Source: Folioceros fuciformis
Taxonomy: Eukaryota > Anthocerotophyta > Anthocerotopsida > Anthocerotales
Direction of reading: 5' to 3'
Length of the DNA: 22,640 bases
Assembly: GCA_049999805.1 (NCBI GenBank)
Contig: JBNGIO010004142.1
Location: forward strand, 1 to 22,640
The number at the start of each line of letters is the position of its first letter. Within the stretch, counting starts at the first letter, position 1. Shown piece by piece: positions 8,110 to 17,880 of the stretch. The notes below the pieces were generated by a model that saw nothing but the letters and a program-made list of their open reading frames with translations, was not told the origin of the DNA and did not search any database. A program made the position numbers and the translations under genes.

Positions 8110-10653
8110 TCAGAAGCCGACAATGTGAGAGTACTCGGCATACTGCCTCGACTGCAAGCCTATGGGAGCTCGGAGCATTTCATCGGGAATCGCGAACGCG
8201 TCTACCAATTCCCTCGCAGCTCCGCGAACTTCGAAGCTTAGGTACTCCACCAGCCTGTGAATAGCTTTGGCCTTGTTGGGGGCCACGTAATCTTGATTGC
8301 GGTAGGTGCCTATGTCCTTCCAGATGCGGTCCAGCGCGTACAGATCTCGCAACAGCTCCAGCACCGCACGGGTGTCCTTGTCTTGGCACCTGCAAGTAGT
8401 GTTCAGAGCTGGGGGCAATCTCTTCGCAATCAAAAGCACGCACACTGAATTGGCTTGGCTTCGGCCTAGCTTACTCTTTGATGGAGTCGTTGAATTTGGC
8501 CAACACCACAGTCTCGATGTGCGACTCCGCAAGGGTCAGCAGGTGGTTCAGGCAGCGGTTCCAAGCCCCGAAGCTACCTAGACGAGCCGAATGCTTCCGC
8601 AACCGCAGCGCCGCTGTGTGCAGCAGTCTTGCCGTGCGATACTGGAAATACGACCAAATTCTCAGTACAGGGGTGTATTTCGAACAGGTTCCTTCAGGAT
8701 CCCAATCAATGGACTAGGACTAGAGGCATGCGGTTCACAGACCTGGAAGGCGTGCAGCTGAAATTCAGGGTCCCGAAGATGGCCTTGCCCCTCCCTGTGC
8801 GTTGCCACCGGGTTCGTCTGCGACAGGTAGGTTGCCATGGACTCCCTCAGGTAATTCCATGTTACGGACAGTGCTCCGCCTTTGAACTTGAGCTTGTACT
8901 GCTTCAGCAAATCTGCGGCAACCTGCGTAACCAGGCTTGCCACATAGTCAGTCCACTCCTCACATAGAGCTCGATCCCCAACCCAGCAATGATGCAGAGA
9001 GTTTCACCTGCTGCAGTAGCACCGTGTTGTCTCCCTCGAAGGTTTGGAAGATGTCATGGTCGTTGCGAAGAACTCCAAACTGATTCACTGCAGCGTAACC
9101 GTGCCCTCCACAGGACTCTCTGCACACGTTCAAAGACCTGGCAGTGTACGACGTGATGTAGGCTTTCAGCCCTGCAGAAAGGGCATGAACGTCTGCGATG
9201 GTATCATCGTCATGCGTCTTCTTCATCTCTGCGTACCGATTTATCAAGTACAGGGTAGCAAAGTGGAATGCATAGGCCGACGCCAGCATAGGCATCAGCT
9301 TCTGCTGCTGCGACTGGTAGTCCAGAATGCTGATCTCTGGCTGATTGGGTGGCCCGAACTGCTGCCTCATGAGCGAGTATCTAATGGCAATGGTGGAAGC
9401 TGCTTTCAAAACACCCACGGACCCGTACGCCAAGCCCACTCTCCCTCCAACAAGCTCCCCCAGAGTCGCAGCAAACCTTTTGCTCACGGTGGGAAGGCCG
9501 CTGGTGTACTCTCCGTCCCGAGAAACGTCCCCGAACCTGTTGAGAAGATTGTCCCTGGGTATGCGAACATTGTGGAACCGAAGGGCTCCATTGTCCACAC
9601 CGTTCAGCCCAACTTTGTAGCCGCAGTCCCGAATCTCCACTCCAGGAAGAGTTGTATGATCTGCTAGGCTCCGGATGGGTACAATAAAAGCATGAACACC
9701 CATGTCCGTGTCCACATGGGACTCGGGGGAGGGCAGCTTCAGCCTGGCAAACACGGTAGCCAACTTGCCGTGCACCGCAGCATTCCCAATCCACCATTTG
9801 GTGGCACCTTCGTTTGGTGTGTTGATGACAAACTCATCAGTCACTCTGTCAAATGTGGCTGTGGTCTGAAGACCTTGGACATTCGATCCTGTCAACGGAG
9901 GAATCAAGCACTGTCAAATTCAACCCCTTCAACTCACAAAACATGCCTCAGCTAATACATCAGACTGAAAGGGGAAAATGTGAAAGAGGGGACGGAGTAG
10001 GTAGAAGCTGGCTAGCCACCGTGATGGAGTTCGGTCATTGCAAAGCATCCGGGATAATCCAAGTTACAAATGCCTTCCAGGTACTTCTGCCTATGCTTCT
10101 CGGTGCCCAAATTTAGGACACTTCCTCCCCACAAACTGCATCCACAAACCTAGCCAGTCACTTCGGAAGACTGTCCGTGCACCAGCCCAAATATCAGACA
10201 CAAAGAAGGAGAGGAATTTCAGTAAGTCCCCTACCTGAACTGCACACCCAGCTTGATACCGAGGGAAACATCAACGTAAGCCACCGCTTCTGTCACCACA
10301 AAATACCTTGCGGGATCTTCCAGTAAGTACTCCATAGGATTCATGCCAGCTTCCTTGACGAAGGCTGTGAGCTGCCGCATTGTCAACTCTCGGTGTGCAT
10401 CCTTACTAATTTCTACGGGCGTTTGCAGCTCTGGCCGCTGGATAAAGAAATTGAATATCCTCTCTCTATCCTCCAGGTAACCTCCTGCCATATAAGCAGA
10501 CAATATGGAAACGTTCACAGGTCGCCTCACAAGCACCTTCGCACAAACTTCCGCATGAAGTTGCCCTTCTCTCAGAAAAGACACTGCTCCCAAATGCGCT
10601 GCCAGGCTGTGAAGCCGTCTTTTCACGGCTTCCTGCTCGTGCGAGCCCTCCAT
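8110..10653 (-). CDS. ACX3: Peroxisomal acyl-CoA oxidase, ACX3-type (medium chain)
   Basis: This FAD enzyme oxidises acyl-CoA to trans-2-enoyl-CoA, passing electrons to oxygen to form hydrogen peroxide; it is the first step of peroxisomal beta-oxidation. Six exons, in coding order: 10653-10235, 10135-10020, 9888-9008, 8922-8743, 8641-8475, 8389-8110. All introns are GT-AG (85-131 nt) and the phases join to 680 aa, near the Arabidopsis ACX3 length as I recall it (675). Residues 13-21 read R-L-H-S-L-A-A-H-L, a perfect PTS2 nonapeptide (R-L-x5-H-L). Flavin-domain motifs include C-F-A-M-T-E-L (170-176), [10 protein letters not shown] and R-Y-S-L-x-R-Q-Q-F-G. F-E-G-D-N (462-466) holds the presumed catalytic Glu463. 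The C-terminus (V-V/I-G-F type) has no SKL. The medium-chain assignment rests on closest remembered similarity to ACX3 rather than ACX1, 2 or 4. The codon before the ATG is TAG and reads as a possible 3' splice site, so a 5' UTR intron may end there. Confidence 0.96.
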
Positions 10654-11797
10654 CTAATATCCGTTGCCTAATGCACACGTTAATTCAAACAACCTGCTTG
10701 ATCGTTCCAAATGCCACTTCAGCACGGTTGCACCGCCTTCTGCAAATGGAACCGGAGTTGAATCAGAAATTCATCAGTATCCCATCGGCAATCAGCAACC
10801 CAACAGAAATCCCGTGTTTAGTGACCAAGAACCAATACTGTGCGCATCCTGGCATAGCGCATTCCTCACAATTCAATTCCCCTTAACAAAATACCACTGA
10901 CAAAAGTAATCTATCCCGGAAAATCCCAGGACATGTAGTGCGCGCAGCTGCAAAGATGCTTTCAGACTGCCGCATCTTCTCCTATCCCATAGGATGAGAA
11001 GAGTCCATCGGCAATTCACCGTGCTTCTGGCTACGAGAAGATGGATTCGGATTAGTCAAACAGGATTAGGCACGTTACCTTATCTCAGAAGAACCCAGCG
11101 AGGTCGCCCGCACCAGACCCGTGGCGTAGTTCCACTGAGAGAAACAAGAGCGATCGGGCAATCAAATCCGACAGATTGAAATAGCGAAAAAATAGGAATT
11201 GGCGCTTGCCGTAGAGCTTGGAGGGTAGACGAGCCCCTGCCCGGACTCGACCTCGCGATCAAAGGAAGTCAGGGCCAGGAGAGGAGGTGGAGGCAAAGAA
11301 GACGAAGAAGACTGAAAGCCACCGCCACTTAGCGCATTCTGCGCGCCTACGCCGAGTCACCTCGTTATGTCTTTTTACGCCAAGCTTTTATCCATGATGG
11401 GTCTGGCGATAAACGCGTTATCCTACAACTCGCCACCTACCCCCTACCCAGTTGTTTCCCCTTCATGCACCTACCATTAATAGGTGGATATATCTGCATG
11501 TTTCGAGTCTAACTTGTCTCCCAAGGCTTTAGGGCTGCCGATGGCACACGCAACACTTTGCCAAATTATGTATGGCCCTATTTGTCAAACGATGTTCCTG
11601 GCTATGAAGTAGCAGCACAGCAAAGAAGCTCCTCAAACGGAAAATTAAGATTAAGTACCTTGTTTCAATAATCAATACTTTAGATGGGATTTTTATATTG
11701 GAAGATACTTTGATGCAGGTAGTTAGCACACCATAGCAGAAGTATGGCATATTAAAGGGGCATGGACTCTCTTTGCGAAAGAGTCCCTTCTTTATTT
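10654..11797. other. Upstream region of the acyl-CoA oxidase gene, no gene seen
   Basis: This stretch lies upstream of the minus-strand oxidase and should hold its promoter and 5' untranslated region. The part up to about 11450 has the mixed composition of the genes and a purine-rich (GAGGTGG/GAAGA) tract near 11270-11310. Beyond 11480 it becomes AT-rich. No open frame resembles a known protein, and I could not fix a TATA box or transcription start. A short inverted repeat (GGACTCT/AGAGTCC) lies at 11764-11786. Confidence 0.5.
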
Positions 11798-11847
11798 AAT
11801 GGAACACACCTTTAAGTTTTCCAATGGAACACACCTTAAAGTTTTCC
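11798..11847. repeat. 25-bp direct repeat, two adjacent copies
   Basis: AATGGAACACACC followed by a TTTAAGTTTTCC-like end occurs twice in immediate succession (11798-11822 and 11823-11847), differing at one position. It borders the AT-rich repeat and retrotransposon block that starts here. It may be a replication-slippage duplication. No coding function is apparent. Confidence 0.85.
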
Positions 11848-11912
11848 TTCTTGTTGCTCAAAGGAATGAACAAAAAGCCTCACCGCCAATGGGATATGTA
11901 AAATTATGAGAG

Positions 11913-12170
11913 GGTGTGTGTAGTACATGGTGACGTGAGAAGGAGGAAAGGATCTCTTATTCTTGGCGGTTTCCCCCCTTTTATAATCACCTTGAAAGGG
12001 TATAATGCACCACATGGTGAAATGAGAAGGAGAAAAGGATTGCTCATTCTTATTGGTTTCTTAGGTTTTATAGTCATTGAAAAGATACGAGGTACTATAA
12101 GGTGATGTGAGTATTAAGAAAGTGATTCTTTCTTCTAGTTGGTCTCGAAAGTCTTATAGTCATTTGAAAG
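11913..12170. repeat. Diverged 86-bp tandem repeat, three units
   Basis: Units at about 11913-11998, 11999-12084 and 12085-12170 share the order GGTGA-x-GTGAGA...TTATTCTT...TTATAATCA/TTATAGTCA...TTGAAAG, with a period of 85-87 bp. The copies have diverged and the third is the least alike. The block lies just downstream, in element orientation, of the minus-strand copia remnant and may form part of its 3' LTR. Confidence 0.75.
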
Positions 12171-12301
12171 GGTGTGACTCTTGGTCTTACTAATTTGCCT
12201 AACTAGATTAGTGTGAGTCTTTAATACTTCTCCTAAAGTTCAATATGTTAGGCCTACTTTTCATCAACCTAAACTATTTGCTAACCTTTTGTTATTTGCC
12301 A

Positions 12302-12311
12302 CCCCCTATCT
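12302..12311 (-). other. Candidate polypurine tract and 3' LTR edge of the minus-strand copia
   Basis: On the minus strand GATAGGGGG is followed directly by TGGCAAAT, the expected arrangement of polypurine tract and LTR start (TG). It sits about 110 bp past the last recognisable RNase H sequence. If correct, the 3' LTR extends from 12301 towards lower coordinates. I could not find the other LTR end, a matching 5' LTR or a target-site duplication, so this is tentative. Confidence 0.35.
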
Positions 12312-12419
12312 AATAAAGTGGTGATGGATCTCGACGTGCTTCCTTCTCGTGTGCAGTATTGGATTTAGGGTCCATAATCCACAATATTTGTCTAATCCAT
12401 AATATCTCCTTAGTTGCAA

Positions 12420-12960
12420 AGGAGGTTGCAGCGTACTTGGGCTTCTGTGGATAACAGACAAACGATTTGCATCTTCTTACTTGCTTAGGACACTAAGCTG
12501 AAGTTTGTCATCATGCAGTATGCTACAGTTGATTTCCTTGCATCTGGATCACCTACCTAATCAGCATCCGAAAAAGCGATTTAGTAGTACCTCGCTGGTG
12601 TGGTTGCCTTTGTATGTAATGCCTACGAACTTGTTGTCTTTGAGGTAGCGTAGTATCCTCTTGATGCTCTTCTAGTGTGTCATGCCAGGGTTGGACAAGT
12701 ACCTCAAAGCTATGTTGACTGCCTGCGCAATATCTAGTCTTGTTCATATTAACAAGTAAAACAAGCTTCCTTTTGCCTCGCTGTAGGGTATGTGTTTCAT
12801 TTCTTTTACCTATTCAAGAGTTGTGGGGCACTTCATAGCTAATACCTTGTCTTTTGCTGCTATGGGAGTCGGAACTAGCTTTGCATCTTTTAGGTTGAAC
12901 CTTGAGAGAAGCTGGTCGACGTAGTGCTCTTGGTGAATGAAGAAGGAATGGTTTAAAGAG
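12420..12960 (-). pseudogene. Copia C-terminal RT/RNase H region, broken
   Basis: The minus strand reads pieces such as K-Y-A-L-G-V-Q-F, P-Y-S-E-A-K-G-S-L-F-Y-L, T-R-L-D-I-A-Q-A-V and L-R-Y-L-K. These are typical of the segment between RT and RNase H in copia pol (A-V-G-S-L-M-Y-x-x-x-x-T-R-P-D-I). In-frame stops and at least one frame change are present. The RNase H part is too decayed for its acidic residues to be placed. Confidence 0.8.
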
Positions 12961-13830
12961 TTCCTCTTGAATTGGACTCCAAGTGCATACTTAAGGATGC
13001 CCGTGTCAGCTACCTCAATTGCTTGGATAACAACTTCTTGACGTGTTGTATGAGCTGCTGGTCGCTTCCAATGATGAAATTGTCATCTACATAGAGAGTA
13101 ATGATGACAAACTTATCCTTGATGATCCTTAGCATGTGTACGATGGAGTTAGCAGTAAAAGGTACGAACCCACATTCTTTCAAGTACAGATCCACAGTCC
13201 TATTTCACACTTGTGCAGACTGTTTAAGTCCGTGCAGAGATTTGAGCAGCTTACAAACGTTGGTCAAGTCCTTTGCAAAACCAGGTGGTTGTAACATTTA
13301 TTTTTCTTCATGGAGTGTCCCATACTGGAAAGATATTTTAACGTCTACGTGCTTGATGTCCATCTTCTGTTGAGCAGCAAGGGCTAGGAGTATCCTTACC
13401 GATGTTGACGTCACAATTGGGCTAAAAAGCTTGTTATCTTCATAGTCAAAGCCTAGGATTTGAGTGAAGCCACAAGCCACCATTCTCACTTTGTATCGTA
13501 AGACGCTTCCATCTGGATTGAGCTTCCTCTTAAATGTTCACTTACAGGAAATTGGTTTCGTTCCTAGTGGCAAACTGACGAGTATCCAAGTTTCACTCGT
13601 CATGAGGGAATCATATTCCAATGGCACTGCTACCTTCCATTCTAGCTTGTTGAGAGCTTCATCAATGAAAGCAAGTATGCCTTGCATCTTGATTGCACAT
13701 AGATCCTTATGCATAACTAGCTGCAAATGATTAAAGTGATGTGATGTATCTACAAGTACCTCATCTGTGCTTGGTAAAGCTTTGCCCACCAGGGTGTCTC
13801 CGCGCATATAGAAAGGTTCTTTCCACTCAT
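12961..13830 (-). pseudogene. Copia reverse transcriptase, broken
   Basis: Minus-strand reading gives the copia RT landmarks in order: E-A-L-N-K-L-E-W, T-W-x-L-V-S-L-P-x-G, V-A-C-G-F-T-Q, F-S-P-I-V, V-R-I-L-L-A-L-A, Q-P-P-G-F, K-L-L-K-S-L-H-G-L-K-Q and the catalytic Y-V-D-D box. Stops interrupt the reading at several points, for example around 13550, 13295 and 13200. The Y-V-D-D active site itself survives. Confidence 0.92.
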
Positions 13831-14041
13831 TTCTTGGTGGTCGATTTCTTGTTGATCATCGAGGAAGTGGAGTATCTAGAGGAAAAGGCTGCTCTGCTTG
13901 TACAGTGTGGTCAAGTTGTTTAGGGATGTTAGTTTGAGAGGAATATACTTGGATTGGAATTACTTTTGGTTCGGGTGGATCTGGATCTATTAAGGATGTA
14001 GGTTGATGTGGTTGTGCTGCTGGAATGTGAATTGCTGGCGG

Positions 14042-14799
14042 CTAAGTTGTGTGTTGGAAAAATACCTCCTCTTGATCTTGAAGAAGTGAGGACGGCAGTT
14101 CGTCATATGTGCCCTCGTCAAGGGCAAGAGGGGAATAGTACCCGAAAATACTTAGTGCTTGTAAGGGGTTGGAAGTGATGGAGCTGTGAAGGCAAGTTTG
14201 TAGTAGATGAGATTTATTGAAGTGGACATCGCGAGAAAGTAGTACCTCTCTACTGGAGGGGTCAAAAAGTTTGTAGGCCTTGACTTGGTCGGAATAACCA
14301 ATGAAGAGGAGCTTTCTACCCTTGTCGTCCCATTTTTTGTGTGTATCATTTGCAATGTGAGCAAAGACAAGACTACCGAGTATCTTGAGATGGGAGATGT
14401 TGGGTTTGTGACCTATCCAACATTTGAAAGAAGTGGTATGCGGAATCTCCTTAGTTGGTAGACGATTTCTGAGGTAAATGATAGAAGACACGGCTTCTGC
14501 CTAATAGCCTTGCAAGAGGCCAAACAATTTGAGAAGAAAGCGGGAGATCTCAAGAATGGGTCTATTGAGGCGTTCAGCAAAAGGGTTCTGTGAAAAATGT
14601 ATGGAACGATAAACTAGGGTTGAATGTCATATGACTTGTAGAAGTTTTGAAAGAGATGTCTAACACATTCTCTACCATTGTATGTGTGTAGAGTGGTGAC
14701 CTAGAAGCCAGTTTGGTGTGCGGCAGCTAGCACAAAATCCTGGAAACAAGCTAAGGCTTCTAACTTGTGTGTAAGGAATGAAATGTGACAATACCTGCT
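14042..14799 (-). pseudogene. Copia integrase, C-terminal part, broken
   Basis: The minus strand reads N-P-F-A-E-R-L-N-R (compare N-G-V-A-E-R-x-N-R, which contains the third catalytic residue, Glu). Then follow I-Y-L-x-N-R-L-P-T-K, G-x-K-P-x-I-S-H-L-K-I-L-G-S-L-V-F-A-H, K-W-D-D-K-G-R-K-L-L-F-I-G-Y-S and Y-K-L-F-D-P-S-S. This is the usual end of the copia integrase core. Stops occur around 14500, and the N-terminal catalytic residues fall in or beyond the assembly gap. Confidence 0.92.
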
Positions 14800-14899
14800 N
14801 NNNNNNNNNNNNNNNNNNNNNNNNNNNNNNNNNNNNNNNNNNNNNNNNNNNNNNNNNNNNNNNNNNNNNNNNNNNNNNNNNNNNNNNNNNNNNNNNNNN
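14800..14899. other. Assembly gap of 100 N
   Basis: Exactly 100 undetermined bases, the conventional size for a scaffold join of unknown length. It lies inside the minus-strand copia remnant, where a near-identical repeat elsewhere could have stopped the assembly. Sequence on both sides belongs to the same type of element in the same orientation, so the join is plausible but unproven. Confidence 0.99.
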
Positions 14900-14990
14900 A
14901 GCGACGCGCTCGAGTGGCAGAATTGTTGGTGACTAGAGACTGATTAAGTTTTGTGTACTGGCAGATTTCATAGAAAAAGTATGGAAGGAC

Positions 14991-15185
14991 TTAAAGTCTG
15001 AAGGGGTCTCTATACATATCGGGGTTGGCTAATTGGTTTAAATAGTGGAAGTTCATATGACTTGCACTATAGTGCCATAAAAGGGACTCTTTGTGAGAGC
15101 TATGAGAGGTGCCTGTCACAAGAAGGGATGAAGAAGACTGGATATTGAGGAGGTACAAGTCATTGCAAGGGAGTTTGCAAGCCAA
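14991..15185 (-). pseudogene. Copia GAG-pre-integrase segment
   Basis: The minus-strand frame contains L-L-W-H-Y-S-A-S-H-M-N-F-H-Y-L-N-Q-L-A. This is a degraded form of the copia signature L-W-H-x-R-L-G-H-x-N that precedes the integrase zinc-binding site. It sits where expected, between the protease and integrase. Confidence 0.85.
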
Positions 15186-15258
15186 AGCAGAATTAACTGG
15201 GTCTTTGGAGTGGTGTATGTTGCAGTAGTTACATTGAAAGCTGATGACCAGATCATGT

Positions 15259-15712
15259 TCAGCGATGAGTTTCCTGGCAGAAAAGAGGTTTTTTGGTTAT
15301 GGTCGGAACGTGAAGTACTATGTTGGTAGTGAGGGTCTCTCCATTTGATAATCGAAGCAGTACTTCTCTTATACCTAGGGCTGAGAGTATGTTGTCGTCT
15401 CCCAACAATACTTGCTGGTCAATAAGGATGTCATGGTATGTACTAAACATGTTCTTGCAGCTGCAAATATGTGTTGTTGCTCTAATGTCAAGAAACCAGC
15501 ATGTTTTATCTCCCCTAGTTAGGGTAAGATAGACAGTGAGAATAAAATTTGCAAGTGTAGCTTTTGAGGTTGCGAGGTGAGACTTATTCATTGGAGTGTC
15601 GTGCTTGGGCTCTTCATTTTGCTTTTTACTGCATTCATGCTCGAAGTGGTTGAGTATTTTGCATCAATTGTGAGCTCCTTTTTGTTATTTTTGTGGTGTG
15701 AATCGGTTTCCT
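15259..15712 (-). pseudogene. Copia gag zinc knuckle and protease remnant
   Basis: Around 15675-15640 the minus strand reads C-K-I-L-N-H-F-E-H-E-C, which keeps the C-x4-H-x4-C part of the CCHC zinc knuckle. The first Cys is lost and a TGA stop lies beside it. Further on, C-W-F-L-D-I-R-A-T-T-H-I matches the protease active-site segment W-x-L-D-S-G-A-T-x-H, but the D-S-G triad has become D-I-R, so the protease would be inactive. Similarity to gag ends near 15712. Confidence 0.85.
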
Positions 15713-15715
15713 TAA

Positions 15716-15979
15716 ATGAAATTATTGTGTGGGGCTTCTCAAGGTGATCTGCGTGAGGAGTTATTCCGAAGCTACTACCTCTTCATAAACCATGATCCCT
15801 GGATGCGAAAAGGGCATGGTTGGGCATGTGGAAGTCCTCTGAGTTGTGGTGCAGCTAGCTTCTTCTTGAACAATGCGCCTAAGACTTCAGCAAAGGTATA
15901 TATCGTTGTTGAGCCCGCTTGGGCTGCGCTTTATGCTTGTCGAACAACGGAGCTTTGTGAACTTATGAAAGTTTCATAG
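15716..15979 (+). other. Spacer between two copia elements, with an 87-codon open frame
   Basis: This stretch separates the truncated gag end of the minus-strand copia from the truncated start of the plus-strand copia. It holds an ATG-initiated frame of 87 codons, rich in Cys, Trp and Gly, that I do not recognise. It may be random sequence, target DNA caught between the two elements, or an unrecognised part of either one. I do not claim it is a gene. Confidence 0.3.
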
Positions 15980-15980
15980 G

Positions 15981-16963
15981 ATGCAGGCAAAGACGTTAGT
16001 AATACTACTACTGCTTGGTACGCCTCTGCCTAAGCTTCCGCCCGTCGACGAGGTGCCACCTCCTGAAGCTAAGTCCCCTCTTGGCCTACGTTGCAGCACT
16101 CGTTACCGCCCACCACCAGAACAATGGGCTGAGCCTCTTTACAAATCTATCGACTTTAGGAGCTCCTTCAGCTCACCCTTTGCAGCACATACCTCAAAAC
16201 CTTTCTTGTTGGAGGAGCCCACCACTCTCACCCAAGCTTTCTCTAGCCCTGAATCCTCCCAATGTCGGCTCGCAGTGGAGGATGAGTACCAAAGCCTTGT
16301 GAAGAACAAGACTTGGGAGCTGGTCGGTCCGCGCCCTGGAAGGAAACCAATCAGCTGCGAATGGACGTTCAAGCTCAAGCTTAACGCCCAAGGTCAGGTT
16401 GCTCGCTTCAAGGCCCGTCTGGTAGCCCTAGGCTTCTCCCATGTTGAAGGACTTGACTATTAAGAAACCTTCTCCCCTGTCGTGCGAGCCCAATCTATAC
16501 GCATCCTCCTTTCTTTGGCTGCAAAACTCGATCTGGAGCTGCACCATATGGATGTGTGCATAGCCTACTTACACTCGACGAGGAGCTCTATATGGACCAG
16601 CCCAAGGGCTACGTCAGCAAACAGTTCCCACACAAGTGATTGAGACTGAAGAAGTGCATCTACAGCCTCAAATAGAGCGGCTGTGTTTGGTACACTACCA
16701 TGCACTCTTATCTTCTTAGTGTCTCTTTTATCCAAAGTTCGGCAGATGGGAACGTTTACATGCTATCTCGGAGACCCCACTTCATGCTCCTCGCCCTCTA
16801 CATGGATGACCTCGTCCTCGCCACAAACAGCCAAGCCATGCTAGAAGAGGTAAAGCAATTGTTGTGCACCCGTTTTGAGATGAAACACATAAGCGAACTC
16901 CAGTTCCACCTTGGAATCCAAATTCTCAGAATCAGAGCTCAAGGTAGCCTGATCATCCACTAG
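15981..16963 (+). pseudogene. Copia reverse transcriptase with upstream linker, broken
   Basis: The linker ends in the common R-C-S-T-R-Y-R-P-P-P-E basic segment. RT landmarks follow: E-D-E-Y-Q-S-L-V-K-N-K-T-W-E-L-V, P-I-S-C-E-W-T-F-K-L-K, A-R-L-V-A-L-G-F-S-H, then a TAA stop (about 16462) in front of E-T-F-S-P-V-V-R. Next come H-M-D-V-x-I-A-Y-L-H and, after a frame change, L-Y-M-D-D-L-V-L-A-T. The last contains the catalytic M-D-D, a variant of the usual V-D-D. Confidence 0.93.
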
Positions 16964-17099
16964 CACAACAAGTACATCAAATAAATACTAGCAACATTCA
17001 AGCTAGACCAAGCTAGGCCTGTTAGCACCCCATATGTTGTTAGCACAAAGATTACAACTGATCAGTGCCTGTAGTTAATAGAGGAGGCCAAGGAGATGC

Positions 17100-17880
17100 A
17101 ATCAGTTCCCTATCCCACACCGTGGGCAATCTTATCTTTGTCAGCGGATGGACCAGACCTGACATCCAGTTCTCCATTTCCACAGTATCACAATTTTTAG
17201 AGTCACCTAGAAGGGCGCACTAGGTAGGCGTAAAGAGAGCCTTGCGCTACTTTAAGGGAACCCTTACCTATGGCCTGACGTATAGATGCAAAGGCACATG
17301 GAAGTTATCGCTTTCAAGATACACTAACGTAGACTAGGCCTCCGACCCCGACTCACGCAAGAGCCTTAGTGCACACTGCTTCCTTTTGTCTTCTGCAGCC
17401 ATGAACTGGAGTTGCAAGAAGCAAGCCTCCATCGCCCGCTCCTCCATAGAAGTAGAGTATAAATCACTTACCGATGCTGCGAAGGAGGCAGAGTGGGAGA
17501 GAGCCTTTCTGGCTGATATCAACCATAAGCAGGAAAATCCTACACCCATACCTATGACAACATGTTAGCCCTAGCTCTGGTTGCAAATCCCAAGTTCCAC
17601 GCCATGACAAAGCACATCGAGATTCAACATCACTACATACGGGATGTTGTTGAGCGCGGCGTAGTGAAGGCTACCTATGTCTCAACAGAGGACAACATTG
17701 CACACATATTGACCAAGAGCCTACCCAAGCTACGCCACTACCAACACATGCTTAAGCTAGGTTTGATCGATTTCTCACCTCAACTTGCCGTAACCTTAGA
17801 CAAGAGAGAAGACTTGGCCTTCAAAGGGAGCGCACCATGGGAGATAGTCTTCGTCATTGGCCAAGCTATATGCAGCTTAA
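17100..17880 (+). pseudogene. Copia RNase H region, broken
   Basis: Reads R-P-D-I-Q-F-S-I-S-T-V-S-Q-F, A-L-R-Y-F-K-G-T-L-T-Y-G-L, D-S-R-K-S-L-S, W-x-x-K-K-Q-A-S-I-A-R-S-S-I-E-V-E-Y-K-S-L, H-I-E-I-Q-H-H-Y-I-R-D and D-N-I-A-H-I-L-T-K-S-L-P. These are all standard copia RNase H landmarks in order. Stops around 17220 and 17335 and a frameshift near 17565 break the frame. Confidence 0.92.

Larger units (their letters stand above)
12302..15712 (-). mobile_element. Decayed Ty1/copia retrotransposon, minus strand, 5' end missing
   Basis: The minus strand contains, in copia order, the gag zinc knuckle, protease, GAG-pre-integrase, integrase, reverse transcriptase and RNase H. Integrase before RT identifies copia rather than gypsy. 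Stop codons and frame changes break every part, so the element cannot encode a working polyprotein. Sequence similarity to gag stops near 15712, so most of gag and the 5' LTR are missing. An assembly gap (14800-14899) removes part of integrase. A second copia element in the opposite direction starts about 270 bp beyond the truncated end. Confidence 0.93.

Noticed and set aside
9044-9667. Plus-strand open frame of 207 codons
   Set aside because: It is antisense to the large exon 3 of the acyl-CoA oxidase, whose coding frame is strongly conserved. No known similarity.
11210-11270. Possible tRNA-like segment near the GC-rich tract upstream of the oxidase
   Set aside because: I could not fold a cloverleaf or find proper A and B box sequences.
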